Assembly (NCBI GenBank): GCA_946887295.1
Contig: CAMPKP010000189.1
Coordinates: forward strand, 1-5,240
Reading direction: 5' to 3'
DNA: 5,240 nt
Source of the DNA: an uncultured Gemmatimonadota bacterium
Lineage (GTDB): Bacteria > Gemmatimonadota > Gemmatimonadetes > Gemmatimonadales > GWC2-71-9
In this document: positions 4,852 to 5,240 of the stretch, in pieces
How positions within the stretch are numbered: position 1 is the stretch's first letter
Layout of the letters: each line of letters begins with the position of its first letter
Translations under genes and position numbers: made by a program
The notes under the pieces: model-generated
Databases searched by the model: none
The model's input: the letters and a program-made list of their open reading frames with translations, nothing else
Told to the model about the DNA's origin: nothing

Positions 4852-5240
4852 ATGGCAGCCACGACCCTTCCCCCGCGAATCCTGCTCGTAATCCCCGACC
4901 AGTGGCCCCGGGCGCTGCTCCGAGCCGCCCTCCGCGAGGTGGGCTACGACGCCAGCGGCACTCGAAATCTGAACATGGCGCTCCACCAGACGGCACCCGA
5001 GGCGGGGCGCGGACCAGTGCGCCTCGTCGTGCTCGACCGGGATGCCCTGAGCGACGAGAACAGGGACACCCTGGAAGAGCTCCGGCGGACCTCCGGGGCT
5101 CCCATCGTGCTCCTCGCCCCCGTCATGCGTCGCGTGCCTGAGGGACCTTGGGCACGTGTATTCCGGCGCCCCATCAGCATCGGCAGCCTGGTGGAGGCCA
5201 TCGAGGCCTTGATACCTCTGCCGTCCCAGGCTCATCGCCC
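4852..5240 (+). CDS. Receiver-like (degenerate response-regulator) protein, partial
   Basis: An open frame runs from the ATG at 4852 to the window edge (129 codons, no stop). The layout is that of a CheY-like receiver: strand RILLVIPDQ (9-17), a helix with ALLRAALREVGY (21-32), strand VRLVVLDRDAL (56-66) with Asp62 at the phosphoacceptor position, strand PIVLLAP (84-90), strand ARVFRRPISIGSLVEAIEALI (from 101). Several signature residues are altered. The usual Asp-Asp after strand 1 is Pro15-Asp16, the Ser/Thr after strand 4 is Ala89, and the Lys-Pro after strand 5 is Arg106-Pro107. It is therefore probably a phosphorylation-independent or altered receiver. The start is uncertain: an in-frame ATG at 4801 would add 17 residues, and neither has a good ribosome binding site. 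Downstream domains, if any, lie outside the window. Confidence 0.65.
   Translation, partial: MAATTLPPRILLVIPDQWPRALLRAALREVGYDASGTRNLNMALHQTAPEAGRGPVRLVVLDRDALSDENRDTLEELRRTSGAPIVLLAPVMRRVPEGPWARVFRRPISIGSLVEAIEALIPLPSQAHR

Noticed and set aside
1..5240. CRISPR arrays, tRNA or rRNA genes, transposases, phage or defence islands
   Set aside because: No spaced repeats, cloverleaf-like sequence, transposase motifs or terminal inverted repeats were seen. The content is ordinary chromosomal genes plus the NHEJ operon.

Overview
This is a 5.2 kb high-GC chromosomal segment, packed with short genes on both strands. The content suggests a free-living, probably soil-associated bacterium: a bacterial NHEJ repair operon, a DJ-1/PfpI stress protein, a TfoX N-domain protein, a DHFR-like reductase, a PIN-domain protein and a receiver-like protein. 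I cannot name the phylum from the sequence alone. No IS element, CRISPR array, tRNA or rRNA is seen.

Layout. 1-130 (-): the N-terminal part of a dihydrofolate reductase/RibD-C family protein, cut by the window edge. 164-610 (-): a PIN-domain ribonuclease-like protein just upstream of it. 611-803: a divergent intergenic region. 804-1364 (+): a DJ-1/PfpI family protein with a strong ribosome binding site. 1365-1485: a convergent intergenic stretch with two overlapping hairpins. 1486-4013 (-): an operon encoding the three LigD activities as separate polypeptides, transcribed in the order ligase, polymerase, 3'-phosphoesterase. 4014-4195: a divergent intergenic region with a perfect 16-bp palindrome. 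4196-4351 (+): a 51-residue, very basic, proline-rich protein. 4409-4765 (-): a TfoX N-terminal domain protein. 4852-5240 (+): the start of a degenerate receiver-like protein, cut by the window edge.

How the genes work together. The three LigD proteins total 847 residues, close to the size of a fused LigD. They should process 3' ends, fill or extend them, and seal breaks presented by Ku. No Ku gene lies in the window. The most informative detail is at the polymerase/phosphoesterase junction. A 10-bp tandem near-duplication there supplies the phosphoesterase ATG, and removing one copy would fuse the two genes in a single frame. The split may therefore derive from a fused gene by a small tandem duplication. 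The gene order LIG-POL-PE is also the one cyclic permutation not represented by the two classic fused architectures (PE-LIG-POL and POL-PE-LIG).
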